From: Acinetobacter sp. A2
Lineage (GTDB): Bacteria; Pseudomonadota; Gammaproteobacteria; Pseudomonadales; Moraxellaceae
DNA length: 51,826 bases
Direction: 5' to 3'
Assembly (NCBI RefSeq): GCF_012371325.1
Contig: NZ_JAAZQX010000019.1
Span: forward strand, 1-51,826
Part shown: piece after piece, positions 27,716 through 36,976 of the stretch
Layout of the letters: each line of letters opens with the position of its first letter
Numbering within the stretch: position 1 is the first letter of the stretch
The notes under the pieces: model-generated
The model's database searches: none
Told to the model about the DNA's origin: nothing
Seen by the model: the letters and a program-made list of their open reading frames with translations, nothing else
Position numbers and translations under genes: made by a program

Positions 27716-28315
27716 ATGATTAGCTTGGTTTTTTTCTTGGTTGGGATGGGCACACTATTTTTAGCATGGGTGCTGTATCAACAGTCACAGTATTTTAAAA
27801 GTAATGTGATTGAAGTGCAGGGACGTATAGTCGATATTCAGATTCGAAAATTCAGTTCAAGTAAAACCCAGCGTATTGTACATCGACCCATTATTCACTA
27901 TGTTTTTCAGGGTAAAACTTGGCAATACGAAGCAGAATATGACGTCCGCCAATACAATCAAAATACAGATGCTTTTGTCAGATTACATTTCAAGCCTGAG
28001 CATCCGAGTTTGGTTCGAAGTGAGCCAGATCTGAGAGATGGTCATATTTTAATTTTTATTTGTTTAGGTTTAGGTCTGCTTTTTAATGGTTTAGGTCTGC
28101 ATTTAATCATCGATAATTTTAACGACATTAAAATCAGTTTATTGGACGAAAAGTTTTTTATCGGGATGGGCGTGATTGCTATCGTGATGTTTTTTACTTT
28201 GTTTTGGCAGCGTGAAAACCTTTTATGGATGTTCAACTTGCCCAATGCGACAAAAAAATGGGGCTTAACTGATAATGCAATTTGCCTAGAACAGGGATCA
28301 GACCATTCGATATAA
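27716..28315 (+). CDS. DUF3592 domain membrane protein, paralogue 1 of 3
   Basis: A 199-residue protein with an N-terminal transmembrane helix (about 3-22). A beta-rich soluble domain follows, with the typical line VIEVQGRIVDIQI...RPIIHYVFQGKTWQYEA. Two more helices occur (about 105-130 and 142-162). This matches the DUF3592 layout, of unknown function. AAGGA lies about 8 bp before ATG 27716. It heads a cluster of three divergent paralogues in the same orientation. The 294 bp before it hold no gene, only a weak inverted repeat (AGGAAAATT at 27432, AATTTTCCT at 27471). Confidence 0.78.
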   Translation: MISLVFFLVGMGTLFLAWVLYQQSQYFKSNVIEVQGRIVDIQIRKFSSSKTQRIVHRPIIHYVFQGKTWQYEAEYDVRQYNQNTDAFVRLHFKPEHPSLVRSEPDLRDGHILIFICLGLGLLFNGLGLHLIIDNFNDIKISLLDEKFFIGMGVIAIVMFFTLFWQRENLLWMFNLPNATKKWGLTDNAICLEQGSDHSI

Positions 28316-28355
28316 AAATGTAGTGCTTCGAAAATGAACGAGTGGAGGGAGGTCA

Positions 28356-28937
28356 ATGCTTGAAATAATCACATTTATTGGAGTCTTTTTTGTCGGTGCT
28401 TGTTTTACCTTTGTTGGCGCTATGATTTTATGGCGTAATACATTTTTTCAGCAACACGGGATAAAAATTTACGGACGTATTGTCGATTTTTCATCTGAAA
28501 CAAAGGATTCGAGTCGCCGACTTCCGATCATTGAATATCAATTTCAAGCACAGAAACGTCGTTTTGTTGATCAATTTTCGGGGCAAATGACACCTGTAAA
28601 AATGAACCAAAATATTGAAATTTATGTTTTTCAATCTCATTTAGACACGGCAATGACCGTACATTTTATTGAGGAAATAAAAGCAGTGGGCTATATCTTC
28701 ACTGCGATTGGTCTTGTGACCTGTATTGTTGGTTTAGTGGTGGCAAATGTGTATTTTAAAGATGGTATTGAGCTTGCCAAAATTTCAGTGGCTCATCCAA
28801 TGTTTTATGCAGAGCTGTTTTTTTCTATCATGTTTTTTATCGCTGTTATTAAAGCAGCATCCGCATTTTCTGAAATCTTTAAAATTGCTTTAACTGGCAT
28901 ACCATTGGAGAAAAACACGGATTTGGTCGATCAATAG
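28356..28937 (+). CDS. DUF3592 domain membrane protein, paralogue 2 of 3
   Basis: A 193-residue protein with the same plan as its neighbours: an N-terminal helix (about 5-27), a soluble part with GIKIYGRIVDFSSE and RLPIIEYQFQAQKR, and two C-terminal helices (about 110-130 and 146-167). GGAGG lies just before ATG 28356. It starts 40 bp after paralogue 1 and is probably in the same transcript. Sequence has diverged strongly outside the GRIV and PIIEY positions, so duplication is old. Confidence 0.75.
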   Translation: MLEIITFIGVFFVGACFTFVGAMILWRNTFFQQHGIKIYGRIVDFSSETKDSSRRLPIIEYQFQAQKRRFVDQFSGQMTPVKMNQNIEIYVFQSHLDTAMTVHFIEEIKAVGYIFTAIGLVTCIVGLVVANVYFKDGIELAKISVAHPMFYAELFFSIMFFIAVIKAASAFSEIFKIALTGIPLEKNTDLVDQ

Positions 28938-29039
28938 CACAGGAGTCAAGAGAAATGACGAGAGCAGCCTGATTAAGACGGAGAAATTGACAATATATAA
29001 AAAAGAATCTAGATCAACTCAACAAAAGAAGAATGAACA

Positions 29040-29678
29040 ATGACTTATATTTTATTTGCGCTTATTTTTTGCGGCTTACTTACTTTGGTGATTTGGGTAA
29101 AAAAGCAAAATCAATTTTTTAAGCAACATGGGCTCAAGGTAATTGGACGTGTGGTGGCTCTTGAAGAAAAAACCATGCAGCGACCTAAAGGTGGGGGTAG
29201 CTATACAGTACAGCTTCCTGTGATTGAATATCCACATAAAGGACAGACGTGGCAGCTACAAGGAGATGCATCCGCACCGCAGCAATACAAAGAAGGTGAA
29301 ATTGTCAATTTGGTGGTGCATCCAGAGCTGCCTATAGCAATGACAGAAAAAGAACTTGAGCAGCGTAATATTTTATTGCTGGTGCTGACTGGTCTATTGA
29401 TTGTCCCCATTGGTCTTATTTTGGGATTTCATTCATTACTCAGCGGTGATGCTGCACAAATGATGATGTTTAAAGGGTACGGTATCACCGTTGGACATTT
29501 TTATGATTTTATGGGGGGCGCAGCACTGCTCACATTTCTTGTCAAAATGTATCCTATTTGGAAGCGTTGGAAAGAGAAACAGGATCAGGCTTTTATGGGG
29601 TTACCCTATAATGTCAAAGCGGTTAGCCCAAAAAATACCATGCATGAGCAGCAAGCATACAAAGCTCATTCAGGTTAA
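29040..29678 (+). CDS. DUF3592 domain membrane protein, paralogue 3 of 3
   Basis: A 212-residue protein with an N-terminal helix (2-18), GLKVIGRVVALEEK and LPVIEYPHKGQTWQL in the soluble part, two helices (about 108-128 and 148-168), and a longer polar C-terminal tail than its paralogues. The start has no strong Shine-Dalgarno. It follows paralogue 2 by 102 bp. A bidirectional terminator at 29708-29732 closes the cluster. Function is unknown. Confidence 0.75.
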   Translation: MTYILFALIFCGLLTLVIWVKKQNQFFKQHGLKVIGRVVALEEKTMQRPKGGGSYTVQLPVIEYPHKGQTWQLQGDASAPQQYKEGEIVNLVVHPELPIAMTEKELEQRNILLLVLTGLLIVPIGLILGFHSLLSGDAAQMMMFKGYGITVGHFYDFMGGAALLTFLVKMYPIWKRWKEKQDQAFMGLPYNVKAVSPKNTMHEQQAYKAHSG

Positions 29679-29707
29679 ATATGTGCATTTATAAGATAGA
29701 TTTAAAA

Positions 29708-29732
29708 AAGCCGAGTAGTAAATACTCGGCTT
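29708..29732. terminator. Bidirectional terminator after the DUF3592 cluster
   Basis: AAGCCGAGTA (29708-29717) pairs with TACTCGGCTT (29723-29732) around a 5-base loop. A-run on the left and T-rich sequence on the right. It lies between converging genes. Confidence 0.88.
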
Positions 29733-29737
29733 ATTTC

Positions 29738-30259
29738 TTATTCAGTTTTCTCAGCAGCTTCTGCTTTTTCAGTCCAGTAATCGGCTTTTTCTTCATTGGC
29801 ATCTATACCTAAACCATTGGCATAAATAAACGAAATATCACGCATGGCTTGGACATCGCCCAGTGTTGCTGCTTGCTCCACCAATTCAATAGAGCGAGCT
29901 GTATCTTGCTCAACCACATCGCCACGACGGTAAAAACCAGCCAATTCTAAAATTGCGGCAGCATGCTCTTGCTCGGCAGCTTGTTTGAGCCAATGGTGTG
30001 CATGTTCAAAGTAGGTTTTCGATTCTTCAGGATCACTTTCACGTAGCTCTTTGGCATAAACAGTGTAGCCTTCACCCAGCCAGTACATGGCTTCGATATG
30101 TCCATTTGCGGCTGCTTTGAGTGCCCATTCTTCGGCCAGTTCAATATCTTCATCAAAATCGCTTTGCATATACAGCACGGCAACTTCAAACTGAGCTTCA
30201 GCTTGCCCAGCAATCGCGCGGTTAATTAGTGCAGTAGGAATAGAAACAGATTCTGACAT
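29738..30259 (-). CDS. Sel1-like repeat protein
   Basis: A 173-residue protein of alpha-helical Sel1/TPR-like repeats. Recurrent blocks include AEAQFEVAVLYMQ, HIEAMYWLGEGY, HAAAILELAGFYRRGD and DVQAMRDISFIYANGLG, each paired with an AxxWxxKAA-type helix. Such solenoids bind other proteins, and no catalytic role is expected. No signal peptide is seen, so it is probably cytoplasmic. ATG 30259 is preferred over an upstream GTG at 30274. Its partner is unknown. Confidence 0.85.
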   Translation of the reverse strand: MSESVSIPTALINRAIAGQAEAQFEVAVLYMQSDFDEDIELAEEWALKAAANGHIEAMYWLGEGYTVYAKELRESDPEESKTYFEHAHHWLKQAAEQEHAAAILELAGFYRRGDVVEQDTARSIELVEQAATLGDVQAMRDISFIYANGLGIDANEEKADYWTEKAEAAEKTE

Positions 30260-30467
30260 AACGCCATCCAACACAATTTTGAACTTTTGAATGAGCGATA
30301 GCCTAAAAGGTCTATCGGGAAAAAGCCATCTTCGGTGTGATTTTATTTTCTAAAATGAGGGTCTGTTGATCTTTCACTTATGCAGACAATAACAAAAAAT
30401 CACTTGAGCCATATCGTCAAGTTTCAATATGCTGAATGTTAAACATGGTCATAATGAGAACAATAAG

Positions 30468-30728
30468 ATGGCAAATTTTTTAACTGCTGAACAAGCAAAA
30501 GTTTATTCAGATCATGCCAAGCTAGATATTGAATTATATAAGCAGCGTTTGGCGTCTTTAATCGAAGAGAATGCCAAGCAGGGCAATACCGCAGTTTTTA
30601 CCGTGCTGCCAAAACATTTACCTTTAGAAGATGTTCGTAATTTATCGGCACAATTAACCGATTTAGGTTATCAGGTGCGCTTTGAGTTAAATGAGTTCTT
30701 TTATAGCTTTAATGTGTATTGGATTTAA
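30468..30728 (+). CDS. Small conserved hypothetical protein
   Basis: An 86-residue soluble protein beginning MANFLTAEQAKVYSDHAK. The N-terminal half is helical and charged. The C-terminal half (AVFTVLPKHLPLEDVRNLSAQLTDLGYQVRFELN) looks like an alpha/beta unit. No motif is recognised. An upstream in-frame ATG at 30429 would add 13 unlikely residues, so 30468 is used. A 12-bp perfect hairpin follows. Confidence 0.6.
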   Translation: MANFLTAEQAKVYSDHAKLDIELYKQRLASLIEENAKQGNTAVFTVLPKHLPLEDVRNLSAQLTDLGYQVRFELNEFFYSFNVYWI

Positions 30729-30740
30729 AACTCAATCACA

Positions 30741-30776
30741 TCGACATTTCACGGAATAGTTTCAGTGAAATGTCGA
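30741..30776. terminator. Perfect 12-bp hairpin between converging genes
   Basis: TCGACATTTCAC (30741-30752) and GTGAAATGTCGA (30765-30776) form a perfect stem with a 12-base loop. The right side has scattered T rather than a clean run. It sits between converging genes and is probably a bidirectional terminator. Confidence 0.65.
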
Positions 30777-30805
30777 GTATTTATATTTTTTGATTTAGAT
30801 TGCGT

Positions 30806-31192
30806 TTAAGTATTTGGAGTGTGTTCTGCCAAAACTTCCAACGCCGCACGAAAAGCTTCCTGAGTTGCAGGTGCGCCACAATAAGGCAAGCTGTGTAACA
30901 AGACTTCCTGAATTTCTTCGACACTTGCCCCGTTATTTAGCGCACCACGAATATGTCCTTTAAGCTCTGTCGGGCTTTTTAAAGCAGTTAAAAAGGCGAT
31001 AGTAATTAAGGAACGGTATTTGCGTGGTAGCACACCTTCACGTTGCCAAGTTGAACCCCATGCATGTTCATTAATCCAGTCTTGCAAAGGTTGGGTAAAT
31101 GGTACAGTGTTGTCCTGTGCGCGTTTTACAAAGCTTTCGCCCATGACTTCAGTGCGAACTTTTAAGCCATTGTCATAGTCTTGTTGTGACAT
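30806..31192 (-). CDS. Carboxymuconolactone decarboxylase family protein (PcaC-like)
   Basis: A 128-residue protein of the CMD/AhpD superfamily. YDNGLKVRTEVMGE at the start, the AWGSTWQREGVLPRKYRSLITIAFL centre, HIRGALNNGASVEEIQEVLLH and PYCGAPA follow the layout of gamma-carboxymuconolactone decarboxylase PcaC. That enzyme acts in the protocatechuate branch of the beta-ketoadipate pathway. No other pca gene is near, so it may act on a different substrate; the symbol is left blank. Length is that of single-domain PcaC. It is on the minus strand upstream of the lipA terminator. Confidence 0.82.
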   Translation of the reverse strand: MSQQDYDNGLKVRTEVMGESFVKRAQDNTVPFTQPLQDWINEHAWGSTWQREGVLPRKYRSLITIAFLTALKSPTELKGHIRGALNNGASVEEIQEVLLHSLPYCGAPATQEAFRAALEVLAEHTPNT

Positions 31193-31337
31193 TTTACTAT
31201 CCCTGTTTTATTGTTTGAGCTCGGTGTATAGATTAAGTGCATAGATTAACAATTTATGGCGATGACACCATGCGCACTTGGTCGTAGACCATCAAAAAAT
31301 ATTCACATCTATCTATTTTTAATATATCCACAAGGTA

Positions 31338-31364
31338 TAAAAAACCCCGAACATAAAGTCGGGG
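31338..31364 (-). terminator. Terminator of lipA
   Basis: CCCCGA (31345-31350) pairs with TCGGGG (31359-31364) around an 8-base loop. On the minus strand the stem is followed by a run of seven T. It lies 40 bp past the lipA stop. Confidence 0.88.
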
Positions 31365-31403
31365 CTGTTTTGGCTTTATCGCAAATTTGGAAATAAGCGA
31401 GTG

Positions 31404-32417
31404 TTAAGCCTCAATGGTTTGCACGCTAATTTTTTTAGCAGGGTCTGCTTTGCGGCGTACAGTTGGAACAGGTTCGCCATAGTATTGACGGTCTGCAAAA
31501 TAACTTGAACGCACCATTGGTGCTGCCCAAATATTTTTAAAGCCAAGCTTTTGACCATGTGCGGTGTAGCGTTCAAATTCTTCTGGTGTTACAAAACGGT
31601 CAATTGGCGCATGTTCTTTAGACGGTTGCAAATATTGGCCAATGGTCACGTAATCTACGTCGTGCGCCTTAAGATCATCCAATAACGCAATCACTTCTTC
31701 TTCAGTTTCACCAATGCCCACCATCAAACCACATTTGGTTGGAATATCAGGACAGTATTCTTTAAACATTTTGAGTAAGTTTAAAGAGTGTTGATAGTCT
31801 GAACCTGGACGCATGGCTTTATATAAACGTGGCACAGTTTCAATATTGTGGTTGAAAACATCTGGCGGACATTCAGTCATAATGCGTAGTGCAATATCCA
31901 TACGACCACGGAAGTCTGGCACCAAAATTTCCAATAAGGTGTCTGGACTGAGCGCTCGGGTTTCTTTAATACAATCTACAAAATGCTGCGCACCGCCATC
32001 TAATAGGTCATCACGGTCTACAGAGGTGATCACGGCATATTTTAAGCCTAAATTGGCAATGGTTTCTGCCATGTGACGTGGCTCTTCAGGGTCAAGCGCA
32101 TTTGGTCGACCATGGGCAACATCACAGAATGGGCAGCGACGGGTACAAATATCACCCATAATCATAAAGGTTGCAGTACCACCACCAAAGCATTCAGGTA
32201 AGTTTGGGCAAGCGGCTTCTTCACAAACGGTATGTAATTTTTGCTGACGCAAAGTGGTTTTAATGCGTTGAACTTCTTCAGGTGCCGTCATTTTGACCCG
32301 AATCCAGTCAGGCTTGCGAGGCGTTTCAACCGTAGGAACAACTTTTACAGGAATACGTGCGACTTTTTCAGCACCACGGAGTTTGACACCCTGTTCAGGT
32401 TTACGGTTTGCAGACAT
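31404..32417 (-). CDS. lipA: Lipoyl synthase
   Basis: A 337-residue radical SAM enzyme that inserts two sulfurs into octanoyl groups on lipoyl domains of 2-oxoacid dehydrogenases and the glycine cleavage H protein. The radical SAM cluster motif is CTRRCPFC. The auxiliary cluster uses [12 protein letters not shown], with the C-terminal RSSY serine ligand ([12 protein letters not shown]). ATG 32417 is chosen; an in-frame GTG at 32432 would add five residues. No lipB lies beside it. It is divergent from sthA across 288 bp that hold both promoters. Confidence 0.96.
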   Translation of the reverse strand: MSANRKPEQGVKLRGAEKVARIPVKVVPTVETPRKPDWIRVKMTAPEEVQRIKTTLRQQKLHTVCEEAACPNLPECFGGGTATFMIMGDICTRRCPFCDVAHGRPNALDPEEPRHMAETIANLGLKYAVITSVDRDDLLDGGAQHFVDCIKETRALSPDTLLEILVPDFRGRMDIALRIMTECPPDVFNHNIETVPRLYKAMRPGSDYQHSLNLLKMFKEYCPDIPTKCGLMVGIGETEEEVIALLDDLKAHDVDYVTIGQYLQPSKEHAPIDRFVTPEEFERYTAHGQKLGFKNIWAAPMVRSSYFADRQYYGEPVPTVRRKADPAKKISVQTIEA

Positions 32418-32705
32418 ATTCAACTTTTCCACTGTTTTTGAAGGGGAGAGATTTAGTATGGCTTACATTTTACAGAATGTTGAAGCAAAATATGCCAATT
32501 CCAACATGCACGGTAAAATGTCAACGAACATTCATCATAAGAGCATATTATTATAACGAAATTGTGCTTAAATTGGGTAAAAACGATATTCATATAAAAA
32601 ATGTGGTTATCACGTAATATATGCACACTAAATACAGAAAATTCAAACGATTTACGTCATAATATGGCCCATTGAAAAGATAGATTTAAAGAAAAGGAGC
32701 GTTGA

Positions 32706-34121
32706 ATGCCACGTAAAAAAGAGGTCGTTAGTGGAACTTTCGTGAAGTATGATGCGGTCGTTCTCGGTTCAGGCCCTGCGGGTGAAGGCGCGGCAATGAA
32801 ACTTGCCAAATCAGGTAAGCGTGTTGCGATTGTAGATATTCGTGAACAACTCGGTGGTAACTGTACGCATGTGGGTACAATCCCGAGTAAAGCACTGCGT
32901 CAGACGGTGTCTAATATTATTCGTTACCGTCGTGACCCAATGTTTAAAAAAATGGGTGACTGGCGTCAGTTTACCATGAAGCAAGTGCTTCAAAGTGCAC
33001 ATAAAGTAATTCAACAGCAGGTTGAAACGCACTCACGTTTTTATGATCGCAATGAAATTGCGATTTATCATGGCCGTGCTTATATTCAAGATAAAAATAC
33101 AGTTTTGGTTTTTAGTGCAGACGGCATTAAAGAAACCATTATTTGTCAGCAAATTGTGATTGCAACGGGTAGTCGTCCGTATCGTCCTGAAATTTTAGAT
33201 TTCAACCATCCACGTGTATTTGATTCGGACAAAATTTTGGATTTGGACTTTTCTATCCAAAAAATTATTATTTACGGTGCAGGGGTAATTGGCTGTGAAT
33301 ATGCGTCTATTTTTATTGGTTTAGATCACAAAGTCGATTTGATCAATACACAGCATAAATTACTCAGCTATTTGGATGATGAAATTTCCGATGCGCTGTC
33401 ATATCACTTGCGTGCGCAGGGTGTGTTGATTCGCCATAATGAGCAAATTGATCATTTAGAAACTTTTGATGATCACGTGGTTTTATATTTGCAAAGTGGT
33501 AAAAAAATTAAAGCCGATGCAATTCTGTGGTGTAACGGTCGTTCAGGTAATACCGATGGTTTAGGTCTTGAAAATGTCGAACTCAAGCCAAACAGCCGTG
33601 GTCAGTTAACAGTTAATGATCAATATCAAACCGAAGTAGATAATATTTATGCTGCGGGTGATGTGATTGGTTGGCCATCATTGGCATCTGCTGCGTATGA
33701 CCAAGGTCGTTGTGCGGGTGCGAATATGAGTGGCGAAGAAAATGTGGTACCTGTAACTGATATTCCAACAGGGATCTACACCATTCCAGAAATTTCTTCG
33801 ATTGGTAAGACCGAACAGGAATTAACTGAAGAGAAAATTCCGTATGAAGTTGGTCAGGCGTCGTTCCGTCATTTAGCACGTGCGCAAATTACGGGTGATA
33901 CCGTAGGTGAATTAAAGATTCTGTTCCACCGTGATACTTTAGAAGTGTTGGGTGTGCATTGCTTTGGTAATAATGCTGCAGAGATTATTCACATTGGTCA
34001 GGCCGTGATGAACAGCCCGAACAATACAATTAAGTATTTTGTTGAAACAACATTTAACTATCCGACTATGGCTGAAGCCTACCGTGTAGCAACTTTAAAT
34101 GGTATGAACCGCTTATTCTAA
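32706..34121 (+). CDS. sthA: Soluble pyridine nucleotide transhydrogenase
   Basis: A 471-residue flavoprotein that balances NADPH and NADH. It belongs to the pyridine nucleotide-disulfide oxidoreductase fold but lacks the second redox cysteine. The site reads [13 protein letters not shown], where lipoamide dehydrogenases have a Cys in place of the last Thr; this is diagnostic for SthA/UdhA. FAD motif [12 protein letters not shown] is near residue 18, the second fold has [14 protein letters not shown], and the FAD end motif is [15 protein letters not shown]. Length fits E. coli SthA (466). It has its own terminator at 34159-34190. Confidence 0.95.
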   Translation: MPRKKEVVSGTFVKYDAVVLGSGPAGEGAAMKLAKSGKRVAIVDIREQLGGNCTHVGTIPSKALRQTVSNIIRYRRDPMFKKMGDWRQFTMKQVLQSAHKVIQQQVETHSRFYDRNEIAIYHGRAYIQDKNTVLVFSADGIKETIICQQIVIATGSRPYRPEILDFNHPRVFDSDKILDLDFSIQKIIIYGAGVIGCEYASIFIGLDHKVDLINTQHKLLSYLDDEISDALSYHLRAQGVLIRHNEQIDHLETFDDHVVLYLQSGKKIKADAILWCNGRSGNTDGLGLENVELKPNSRGQLTVNDQYQTEVDNIYAAGDVIGWPSLASAAYDQGRCAGANMSGEENVVPVTDIPTGIYTIPEISSIGKTEQELTEEKIPYEVGQASFRHLARAQITGDTVGELKILFHRDTLEVLGVHCFGNNAAEIIHIGQAVMNSPNNTIKYFVETTFNYPTMAEAYRVATLNGMNRLF

Positions 34122-34158
34122 GTTGCTGCAACATCGCTTAAAGTTCATTAAAAGAAGA

Positions 34159-34190
34159 ACCCGTAAAGTTTAGGCTTTACGGGTTTTCTT
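34159..34190 (+). terminator. Terminator of sthA
   Basis: AACCCGTAAAG (34159-34169) and CTTTACGGGTT (34176-34186) form a perfect 11-bp stem with a 6-base loop, followed by a short T-run. Confidence 0.9.
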
Positions 34191-34282
34191 ATTCTAAGTT
34201 ATTCGTTTGGTGTTTTAGTTTTGGTACGTCATTTTATTTGAGTCCAATAATGGCTCGATAGATTATCTGCATGATGAACAAA

Positions 34283-35239
34283 TTAAAATGGTCGGCTACC
34301 CGCCAAACTAATTCTTTTAAGTAAGCGCCGTTGCTCGGCAGGGAATGGCTCCCTAGAGTGTAAGGTCACTTGATTGTCCCAAAATACCAAATCCCCTTGT
34401 TCCCAATGATGCGTGTAGCGGAAGGCTGGCTTTAAAATATGTGCGCGTAGCCGAGCAATTAATTCACTGCCTGCCTGATCATCATAATTGAGCAACTCCA
34501 CTTCAGAATGGGTGTTCAGCCAAAGGGCTTTACGTCCAGTTTCAGGGTGGACTCTCACCAAAGGATGTGGATAGCCATGACCAACAATAGGTTGATCATG
34601 AAAACGATACAGCGGTGAATTACCATAGCTGCCTGTCGCAGTCGTATTTTGCGCACGCACAAAAGGGTTGTATGTAATGAGTTGAAGGTGATCAATCTCC
34701 GCTTTGGTGGTTTCATCTAAGGCATCGTAGGCTTTAATGGTGTTGTACCACGTGGTTTGTCCGCCTTGTTCTGGAATTTCTATGGCATACAGCAGCGAGG
34801 CAAAAGAGGGTAACGGTGTCCATTGATGGTCTGCATGCGGTTTAAGTTCTGCATGTCCCGTATAATCACCTTGCCCAACAGCATTTGATACTGGCACTAC
34901 ATCAGGCGGTGTACCTGTGTCGGCTTGACTGCCCAAAACAGGATTGTCTGAACTTGGACGGAAAATAGAACCAAAGTAACTGGCAAATGCTAAATACTGT
35001 AAATCATCTAAATGTTGTTGTTTAAAAATCAAAACTAGATGTTGTGCCAAAGCTTGTTTTAGACGATAAATAGTTGCCCCTGTTTGGGCTTTTTTCGCAT
35101 CTAGCCCTGTCACGACAGCACCTAAGGCAGCACCTGCTAAAGGTTGTATTTGAATATCATTAGGATTTTGTAATGAATCGGCTTGATGCCAACGTGGTGC
35201 ATCGTGAATCGCTTGAGAAAGCGGGCTTAGACTGCTCAT
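34283..35239 (-). CDS. TauD/TfdA family Fe(II)/2-oxoglutarate dioxygenase
   Basis: A 318-residue enzyme of the taurine dioxygenase family. It should oxidise a small substrate using 2-oxoglutarate and O2. The iron-binding HxD is in LKPHADHQW, the distal His in QVTLHSREPF, and the 2-oxoglutarate-binding Arg in RLLKRISL. The fold-typical LVLIFKQQHLDDLQYLAFASYFG lies in the first third. No sulfonate ABC transporter is beside it; an MFS transporter lies upstream on the same strand, 370 bp away. Substrate (taurine, alkylsulfate, chlorophenoxyacetate-like or other) cannot be told. Nothing is seen in 35240-35482 except AT-rich sequence. Confidence 0.85.
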   Translation of the reverse strand: MSSLSPLSQAIHDAPRWHQADSLQNPNDIQIQPLAGAALGAVVTGLDAKKAQTGATIYRLKQALAQHLVLIFKQQHLDDLQYLAFASYFGSIFRPSSDNPVLGSQADTGTPPDVVPVSNAVGQGDYTGHAELKPHADHQWTPLPSFASLLYAIEIPEQGGQTTWYNTIKAYDALDETTKAEIDHLQLITYNPFVRAQNTTATGSYGNSPLYRFHDQPIVGHGYPHPLVRVHPETGRKALWLNTHSEVELLNYDDQAGSELIARLRAHILKPAFRYTHHWEQGDLVFWDNQVTLHSREPFPAEQRRLLKRISLAGSRPF

Positions 35240-35482
35240 TGGTTTTTACTCTTTCTTGGTATATGGTCAAGAAAATTTAAGTAAAAACAGTCATCAGATA
35301 AAATTAAAAGAAATGCTAAACTTATGAAAAACATTATTTTTTAAATAAATGTATGATCTTGAACCATTTAACTTATTTTGCATAGATTTGCTGTTTAAAT
35401 GCAATGTAGTCTATGGAACAAGTTATATCAGTTGCTCCTTTAGTATTAATACATTGATAATGAAATCGAGTGACTTAAGCGA

Positions 35483-35617
35483 TTAATGCGCACAGAATGC
35501 CTGATTAAAATACTCAAACAGTTGAGGCGTTTGCATCCATAAAAAAATTGAAAAGACGAGCAGGACAATAACCGCTAGTGCGAGCAGCACTTTAAAATTA
35601 AATAAAGAATTAGTCAT
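35483..35617 (-). CDS. 44-residue single-span membrane protein coupled to the MFS gene
   Basis: A short ORF on the minus strand starting ATGACTAATTC. Its first eight bases overlap the end of the MFS transporter gene (35610-35617). The product has a polar start, one strongly hydrophobic helix (about residues 9-28: VLLALAVIVLLVFSIFLWM region) and a short tail with one Cys. GAGGAG lies 9 bp before the ATG, within the last codons of the MFS gene. Overlap, ribosome site and hydrophobic pattern make translation plausible. It could be an accessory peptide of the transporter. No homologue is recognised. Confidence 0.6.
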   Translation of the reverse strand: MTNSLFNFKVLLALAVIVLLVFSIFLWMQTPQLFEYFNQAFCAH

Positions 35618-36821
35618 GAATAACGTGCTCCTCATTGACCCAGAAATGCACCAAGACCGCAAATGCGCTTAAGGCAATTGAAACGATCCAAATTGCATTA
35701 TAGTTGCCTGTTAGGTCGTGGTTTAAGCCACCGAGCCATCCCCCAAAAAAAGAACCGACTTGGTGGGTAAAAAACACAATGCCGCTAAGCATAGTCAGAT
35801 ATTTGATACCAAACATATTGGCCACAATACCATTGGTTAGCGGAACAGTAGATAGCCACAATAAGCCCATGATGATGCCAAATGCATAAATTGTCCAGAT
35901 GCTCAATGGCAGGGCTAAAAATGCGATAATCGCAATGCCACGTAGCCCGTACAGCCACATCAACAAATGTGCTTTGGAATAGCGACCGCCTAACCAACCT
36001 GCTGTGTATGTCCCAACAATGTTAAACAAACCAACCAAGGCGAGAAAAATGGTTCCTGTGGTGGCATCAAAACCATGGTCAATTAAATAACCTGGTAAGT
36101 GAATGCCAATAAATACCACCTGAAAACCACAGACAAAAAAGCCTAGTGCCAAAAACCAGAATGGTTTGTGATTTTTAGCGATGATCAGAATTTGCTTAAA
36201 TCCCAAAGCTGGTTGCGTGGACGACGCAGAGCTTGGGCTTTGATACATGGGTGCTTTGAGCATCCATGCCAAAGGAACAATCAATGCAATTAAAATAGCA
36301 CTGACAATTAAAGCACCCGACCAACCAACATTTTGTAATAACAATAAGGTCGATGGCAGCATAATGAATTGCCCAAAAGAGCCTGCTGCACTGGCAATAC
36401 CCATCGCAAGGCTTCGCTTTTCAGGTGGTGCCGCACGACCAACTGCTGAAAGTAGTACAGGAAATGAAGTGGCAGATAAAGCGAGACCTAAAATTAAACC
36501 CACGCTCAAATTTAGCAACAAGCCTGTTGAGCTGACGGCCATGAGTAATAAGCCAATGGTATACAGCGCACCGCCTACGGCCACCACAATTTTACTGCCG
36601 TATTTGTCTGCAAAAGCGCCTGTAATGGGTTGGACTGCACCCCAAATGAGGTTTTGCATGGCAATAGCCAGACTAAAGACATTATGCCCCCAGCCAAATT
36701 CATGGCTCATTGGCACCAGATACAGGCCAAAGGCATGTCGTACCCCCAATGACAGCGCCAGAATAATGGCACTTCCCATCAGCATATAAATCAGGGCTTT
36801 GGAAAAACGGGTATCTGACAT
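35610..36821 (-). CDS. MFS transporter
   Basis: A 403-residue major facilitator with 12 predicted helices. The motif-A-like loop AFADKYGSKIVVAVGGALY lies between helices 2 and 3. The second half has the loop LGGRYSKAHLLMWLYGLRG. An early conserved segment GVRHAFGLYLVPMSHEFGW resembles the monocarboxylate/oxalate-formate-like branch of MFS. The substrate is unknown. Its stop overlaps the start of a 44-residue membrane ORF. The TauD-like dioxygenase further downstream could act on what this protein imports, but that is only inferred from position. Confidence 0.85.
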   Translation of the reverse strand: MSDTRFSKALIYMLMGSAIILALSLGVRHAFGLYLVPMSHEFGWGHNVFSLAIAMQNLIWGAVQPITGAFADKYGSKIVVAVGGALYTIGLLLMAVSSTGLLLNLSVGLILGLALSATSFPVLLSAVGRAAPPEKRSLAMGIASAAGSFGQFIMLPSTLLLLQNVGWSGALIVSAILIALIVPLAWMLKAPMYQSPSSASSTQPALGFKQILIIAKNHKPFWFLALGFFVCGFQVVFIGIHLPGYLIDHGFDATTGTIFLALVGLFNIVGTYTAGWLGGRYSKAHLLMWLYGLRGIAIIAFLALPLSIWTIYAFGIIMGLLWLSTVPLTNGIVANMFGIKYLTMLSGIVFFTHQVGSFFGGWLGGLNHDLTGNYNAIWIVSIALSAFAVLVHFWVNEEHVIHD

Positions 36822-36927
36822 AAAAAGTCCGGCAGCCAGGAAAGACCTGCTTATGTTAGTAGATTGCCGCGTGGGAGGCGATAGAATAAAAATTAAATAA
36901 AAGATAAAATTTTTTTATGGCTGCATC

Positions 36928-36952
36928 AAAAAAGACAGCCCGAAAGGCTGCC
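36928..36952 (-). terminator. Terminator of the OmpW-like gene
   Basis: GACAGCC (36934-36940) and GGCTGCC (36946-36952) form a stem with one G-T pair and a 5-base loop. On the minus strand a T-run follows. It is 24 bp past the stop at 36977. Confidence 0.85.
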
Positions 36953-36976
36953 TGATGATGGACTGAAAATTAAAGC

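Noticed and set aside
36247..36789. 180-codon plus-strand open frame opposite the MFS gene
   Set aside because: It is antisense to a clear transporter, with a composition set by the other strand, no ribosome site and no family resemblance.
34283..36821. TauD-like dioxygenase and MFS gene as a taurine or sulfonate operon
   Set aside because: A gap of about 240 bp without signals separates the small ORF from the dioxygenase, no sulfonate ABC genes are present, and the MFS family branch does not indicate taurine.
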